NCBI GenBank assembly: GCA_029239545.1
Contig: JARBUQ010000034.1
Location: forward strand, 1 to 26,442
Length of the DNA: 26,442 nt
From: Paenibacillus sp.
Lineage (GTDB): Bacteria > Bacillota > Bacilli > Paenibacillales > NBRC-103111
Direction of reading: 5' to 3'
In this document: piece after piece, positions 22,979 to 26,442 of the stretch
How the letters are laid out: every line of letters starts with the position of its first letter
Numbering within the stretch: the first letter of the stretch is position 1
Program-made: the position numbers and the translations under genes
Notes under the pieces: generated by a model
Seen by the model: the letters and a program-made list of their open reading frames with translations, nothing else
Told to the model about the DNA's origin: nothing
Database searches by the model: none

Positions 22979-23911
22979 ATGGATAAAGTACTTATTTTTG
23001 GGCATAAAAACCCCGATACAGACACAATCTGTTCCGCTGTTGCATACGCAGATTTGAAGACCAAGCTAGGTATCCATGCAGAAGCTGTTCGACTGGGGAC
23101 AATCAGCGGAGAAACTGCATTCGTTCTGGACCACTTTAAAGTGACGGAGCCGCGTTTGGTGGAGACGGTTGCCAATGAAGTCAAGAATGTTATTCTTGTC
23201 GATCACAACGAGCGTCAACAAAGCGTGAGCGATATCGATCAAGTTCGTGTAACCGAAGTCATTGACCACCACAGAATTGCCAATTTCGAAACTAGCCATC
23301 CGCTTTATTACCGGGCAGAACCGGTAGGGTGCACAGCGACGATTCTTAATAAATTGTATAAGGAAAATAATGTTGCAATCGAACCAGCCATTGCTGGATT
23401 AATGGTATCTGCGATTATTTCCGACACCCTTTTGTTGAAATCCCCAACCTGCACGGCAGAAGATGTAGCGGCTGCCCGTGAACTAGCTGGCATAGCTGGC
23501 GTGGATCTGGATAGCTATGGTCTTGATATGCTCAAAGCCGGCGCTAACCTTCTCGACAAATCAATCCCGCAATTGATCTCCCTTGATGCTAAGGAATTCC
23601 AGATGGGCAGCTACAAAGTAGAAATCGCCCAAGTAAACGCAGTGGATACGAATGACATCTTGTCTCGTCAGGATGAATTGGAAGCGGCGCTTAATGGGAT
23701 CATAGCGGAGAAGAACTTGGATCTGTTCTTATTCGTTGTAACGGATATTCTGAATAACGATTCGATCGGTGTCGCGCTTGGCCGCTCAGCGAACGTAGTA
23801 GAGCAAGCCTACAATGAATCCTTGTCGAACAACAGAGTCGTGCTTAAAGGTGTTGTTTCACGTAAATCTCAGATCGTTCCTGTGTTAACCGATACTTTCA
23901 ACAAACAGTAA
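22979..23911 (+). CDS. ppaC: Manganese-dependent inorganic pyrophosphatase
   Basis: The 310-residue enzyme splits pyrophosphate to phosphate in the cytosol, pulling biosynthetic reactions forward. It is a family II (DHH) pyrophosphatase: GHKNPDTDTICSA at the N-terminus with metal ligands H9, D13 and D15, VDHNE with D75, and the DHH motif IDHHRI with H97 and H98. The C-terminal DHHA2 domain ends with the substrate-binding SRKSQIVPVL. Length and motifs are those of B. subtilis PpaC. ATG 22979 is preceded by AAGGAG 9 bases upstream. A strong promoter and a following hairpin make it a single-gene unit. Confidence 0.96.
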   Translation: MDKVLIFGHKNPDTDTICSAVAYADLKTKLGIHAEAVRLGTISGETAFVLDHFKVTEPRLVETVANEVKNVILVDHNERQQSVSDIDQVRVTEVIDHHRIANFETSHPLYYRAEPVGCTATILNKLYKENNVAIEPAIAGLMVSAIISDTLLLKSPTCTAEDVAAARELAGIAGVDLDSYGLDMLKAGANLLDKSIPQLISLDAKEFQMGSYKVEIAQVNAVDTNDILSRQDELEAALNGIIAEKNLDLFLFVVTDILNNDSIGVALGRSANVVEQAYNESLSNNRVVLKGVVSRKSQIVPVLTDTFNKQ

Positions 23912-23940
23912 TAACTGGAGAGATCTTATGCCTTACCAGG

Positions 23941-23976
23941 AGCTGCCGAAGAGTTTTCGGCAGCTTCTTCTATATT
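23941..23976 (+). terminator. Terminator after ppaC
   Basis: AGCTGCCGAA (23941-23950) pairs exactly with TTCGGCAGCT (23956-23965) and is followed by an imperfect T-rich tract. Confidence 0.75.
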
Positions 23977-24112
23977 TGATAGGTTACCAATCAAATGGGA
24001 AGCCTATGGGCAAGAACGTTTAAGAGTCGACTGCTCCCTTTACAAGTGCTGTGGTTTCGACTATGCTTTTTGCGAGTGCAAGAACCTATTTCGGATATGG
24101 GAGGAATCAAAA

Positions 24113-25345
24113 ATGAGCAATTGGGATAACAGCTTGAGTAAGTACGCTAAGCTTGCCGTACGAGTCGGGGTTAATTTGCAGCAAGGTCAAACTTTATTCG
24201 TGAATGCACCGATTCAAGCAGCAGAGCTTGTACGCAAGATAGCTGCTGAAGCCTATGAGATAGGCGCTAAAAACGTTCTTGTAGAATGGAACGATGATCA
24301 ATTAACAAGCCTGAAGTATAAGATGGCACCAGACGAGGCTTTTACAGAATTCCCGATGTGGAAAGCTCAAGGACTTGAGGAGTTAAGCATTGGAGGTGCA
24401 GCATTCCTCTCTATCCTGTCTCCTAACCCGGACCTGTTGAAGCATATTGATCCCAAGCGAGTGGCTACAGCGACCAAAACTCAGGCAACAGCTACACAAA
24501 AATACCGGAGCAATCTGATGAGCTTCAAAGCAAGATGGTCCATAATCAGCGTGGCGAATGAAGAGTGGGCAGCGAAGGTATTCCCGGATCTGCCTGTTGG
24601 AGAGGCGGTCGACAAGCTATGGAGCTTTATATTCGAAGCTACTCGAGTGAATACTGAAGATCCTATACAAGCTTGGATTGACCACAATAATCATTTGCAT
24701 CAGAAGGTTGATCTGCTGAACACCAAACAATACCGCACGCTTGTTTATACAGCTCCTGGAACCGATCTGTCCATCGATCTTCCTGATAACCACGTGTGGC
24801 TTGGCGGGTCGAAGGAAGCGCAGGACGACGTTCCTTTCAATCCTAACATGCCAACCGAGGAAGTGTTCACTATGCCTCACAAGGATGGCGTGAACGGGTA
24901 TGTACGCAGCACGAAGCCATTGAATTATGGAGGGACGGTTATCAACAACTTCACCCTGACTTTTGAGAAAGGAAAGGTAGTTGATATGTCTGCCGAACAA
25001 GGAGGAGAAACTCTACAGCATCTTCTGGATACTGATGACGGCGCTCGCCGGTTAGGTGAAGTGGCCCTCGTTCCGTTTCATTCGCCTATATCGGACTCCA
25101 ATCTCATTTTCTTCAACACTCTTTTTGACGAGAATGCTTCAAACCACCTGGCGCTGGGTCAAGCTTATCCAACTAATATCCAAGGCGGTACAGACATGTC
25201 CAAGGACGAGCTGATTAAAGCAGGTGTGAATACAAGTCTTACTCACGTTGATTTCATGGTGGGCTCTGCTGAGATGAATATTGACGGAATAACGGCTGAT
25301 GGCACTCGGGAACCTATCTTCCGAAACGGAAACTGGGCATTCTAA
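24113..25345 (+). CDS. Aminopeptidase, M29 (thermophilic) family
   Basis: The 410-residue cytosolic metallopeptidase removes N-terminal amino acids from peptides. The metal-binding and catalytic residues expected for M29 enzymes (AmpS, PepS, Thermus aminopeptidase T) are in place: E250 (PTEEVFT), E316 (GEVALV), H345 (NHLALG), Y352, H378 and D380 (THVDFMVG). The length matches the family. Metal identity (Co, Zn or Mg) cannot be read from sequence. ATG 24113 is preceded by GGGAGGA at a good distance. The next gene starts 36 bases after its stop on the same strand, so the two are probably cotranscribed, although their functions do not obviously match. Confidence 0.94.
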   Translation: MSNWDNSLSKYAKLAVRVGVNLQQGQTLFVNAPIQAAELVRKIAAEAYEIGAKNVLVEWNDDQLTSLKYKMAPDEAFTEFPMWKAQGLEELSIGGAAFLSILSPNPDLLKHIDPKRVATATKTQATATQKYRSNLMSFKARWSIISVANEEWAAKVFPDLPVGEAVDKLWSFIFEATRVNTEDPIQAWIDHNNHLHQKVDLLNTKQYRTLVYTAPGTDLSIDLPDNHVWLGGSKEAQDDVPFNPNMPTEEVFTMPHKDGVNGYVRSTKPLNYGGTVINNFTLTFEKGKVVDMSAEQGGETLQHLLDTDDGARRLGEVALVPFHSPISDSNLIFFNTLFDENASNHLALGQAYPTNIQGGTDMSKDELIKAGVNTSLTHVDFMVGSAEMNIDGITADGTREPIFRNGNWAF

Positions 25346-25381
25346 TCGGATTATTTCATACAAGGGGAGGGGAATCACCAA

Positions 25382-26146
25382 TTGAAGTATTCGATTTGCA
25401 TTGGAGCCTATAAGGGACACGATGTTTCGTATCATCTGGAGAAGGTGAAGGAGCACGGCTTCCATGGGTTGGAATATTATGCTTGGTGGAATCTGGACTT
25501 GGAACTTGTGAGCAAGGAGCAGGAACGGATCGGAGCAGGCATTATTGCCACTTGCACCAGAGAGTTCAACCTTGTGGATGAGGCCAAGCGAGAGGCTTAT
25601 ATGACAGGACTGGCGGAAACACTGGAAGCTTGCAGGAAGCTAGGGACAAAATCGGTCATCACACAGACTGGTGCTGTTATCCCTGGACTTGCGAGAGAGG
25701 AACAAATTCGTGTGATGGTTGAAACCCTGAAGCGATGTGCACCGCTGTGTGAGCAAGCAGGTGTCGTACTAGAGGTCGAGCCGTTGAATGGACTTGTAGA
25801 TCATGCCGGTCATTTCTTGCAGTCATCAGAGGAAGCGGTTCGCATTATTGACGAAGTTGACAGTCCTCATGTGCGGCTTGTATTTGATGTGTATCATCAG
25901 CAGGTTACAGAAGGCAATGTTATCCGCAATGCAACGGGTTATCGAGACCGCATTAATCATTATCATATCGCTGACAATCCTGGCAGAAAACAACCGGGGA
26001 CAGGAGAATTAAACTATTTGAACATCCTTAATGCCATTAAGCAAACAGGCTTTGATGGTTATGTGGGGTTGGAATGCGGGTATACCATTGATACTGATTC
26101 TGCTCTCGAGCAATTCAAAGCGGAAATCGTTTCAAAGCTGGCATAG
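25382..26146 (+). CDS. Sugar isomerase/epimerase-like TIM barrel (hydroxypyruvate isomerase-like)
   Basis: This 254-residue protein belongs to the AP endonuclease 2-type TIM barrels that include sugar isomerases and epimerases. Likely metal ligands are E133 (LEVEPLN), D169 (VFDVYHQQ) and E231 (GLECGY), with H195 (HYHIAD) and the segment NPGRKQPGTGELNY. That last segment is typical of hydroxypyruvate isomerase (Hyi) relatives. The start is TTG at 25382, chosen because GGGGAGGGG lies 9 bases upstream. The family covers tagatose, rhamnose, inosose and hydroxypyruvate substrates, so the true substrate is uncertain. It follows the aminopeptidase closely and ends at a terminator. Confidence 0.88.
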   Translation: MKYSICIGAYKGHDVSYHLEKVKEHGFHGLEYYAWWNLDLELVSKEQERIGAGIIATCTREFNLVDEAKREAYMTGLAETLEACRKLGTKSVITQTGAVIPGLAREEQIRVMVETLKRCAPLCEQAGVVLEVEPLNGLVDHAGHFLQSSEEAVRIIDEVDSPHVRLVFDVYHQQVTEGNVIRNATGYRDRINHYHIADNPGRKQPGTGELNYLNILNAIKQTGFDGYVGLECGYTIDTDSALEQFKAEIVSKLA

Positions 26147-26186
26147 TGCAGCGGTACCGATTCGAAGCGAATACATATCCAAGTGT

Positions 26187-26236
26187 AAGAGCCAGCCTCC
26201 CGGTTATTCAGGAGCTACTGGCTCTTCTTCTTAATA
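26187..26236 (+). terminator. Terminator after the TIM-barrel gene
   Basis: AAGAGCCAG (26187-26195) pairs with CTGGCTCTT (26218-26226), with an inner CTCC/GGAG stem, followed by a T-rich tail. Confidence 0.85.
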
Positions 26237-26268
26237 TGTTTGGTTATGTTAAACTTTGTTGTTGATAT

Positions 26269-26297
26269 TTGATATATACGAACTAATGTTCTATAAT
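26269..26297 (+). promoter_or_regulatory. LexA-box promoter at the window edge
   Basis: TTGATA (26269-26274) and TATAAT (26292-26297) are 17 bases apart. The spacer holds CGAACTAATGTTCT (26279-26292), matching the Gram-positive LexA (DinR) site CGAAC-N4-GTTC. A repressor there would cover the -35/-10 gap, so the gene downstream is probably induced by DNA damage. Confidence 0.7.
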
Positions 26298-26331
26298 TAA
26301 GGTGATATCACTGTTTGGAGATGATTTAGCC

Positions 26332-26376
26332 ATGGATTTAAAGGAACTGAAGATTAAAACGATCTTATTACGGTAA
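26332..26376 (+). CDS. Very short ORF behind the LexA-box promoter
   Basis: ATG 26332, with GGAG 11 bases upstream, opens a 14-codon ORF (MDLKELKIKTILLR) ending at TAA 26374-26376. The same frame then stays open to the window end, passing an ATG at 26410 (MTYPKTKFHIL). It may be a leader peptide, a gene interrupted by one stop, or chance sequence; the start of the real gene may be at 26410. The product is not recognised. Confidence 0.25.
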   Translation: MDLKELKIKTILLR

Positions 26377-26442
26377 TTACGAATTGAATTTCGTAGAATA
26401 AAAGTTAATATGACATATCCGAAAACCAAATTTCACATTTTA

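Overview
The window looks like the chromosome of a Gram-positive member of the Paenibacillaceae (Paenibacillus or a close relative). The support is indirect: strong AGGAGG-type ribosome sites, frequent TTG and GTG starts, lipobox substrate-binding proteins, an AraC regulator fused to a siderophore-binding domain, a secreted GH26 enzyme ending in a copper-amine-oxidase-type stalk domain, and a Bacillus-type LexA box. No tRNA, rRNA, CRISPR array or intact transposase was seen.

Positions 1-1770 hold an arsenic module: the start of an ArsR-type regulator on the minus strand, then a cysteine-rich MarR regulator and an arsenite methyltransferase (arsM). A near-identical 19-bp palindrome sits in front of each of the last two genes. 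Positions 1780-4630 hold an iron module: an AraC regulator with a C-terminal siderophore-binding domain, and a siderophore-binding lipoprotein, each behind a Fur-box-like site. Positions 4630-5500 are scarred: a truncated relic of a second such binding domain lies on the minus strand, beside a near-perfect 22-bp-arm hairpin and a small unknown ORF.

Positions 5940-8440 hold a two-gene operon (Gfo/Idh/MocA oxidoreductase and alpha/beta hydrolase) with its own promoter and terminator. A secreted GH26 enzyme follows (8500-10640). From 10640 to 11660 lies about 1 kb with no convincing gene. It contains a long imperfect hairpin, diverged tandem repeats of about 46-52 bp, and a strong extended -10 promoter with no obvious gene behind it. 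Next come a small unknown gene and the helicase hrpB, whose middle is strikingly GC-rich.

Positions 14760-19210 form a likely ligand-response unit. It has a GntR regulator fused to a cytosolic sugar-type binding domain, a 2-hydroxyacid dehydrogenase behind a promoter flanked by repeated palindromic motifs, and a binding lipoprotein with no permease genes nearby. Positions 19250-22830 encode an ABC exporter pair. The first member is split: its membrane domain ends early and its ATPase domain is in another frame, while the second is complete. The window ends with ppaC, an M29 aminopeptidase, a sugar isomerase-like TIM barrel, and a LexA-box promoter leading off the edge.

The best candidates for something new are the two regulator-plus-binding-domain fusions, each close to a lipoprotein of matching fold; the cysteine-rich MarR/arsM circuit; the split ABC exporter; and the gene-poor 10.6-11.6 kb segment.
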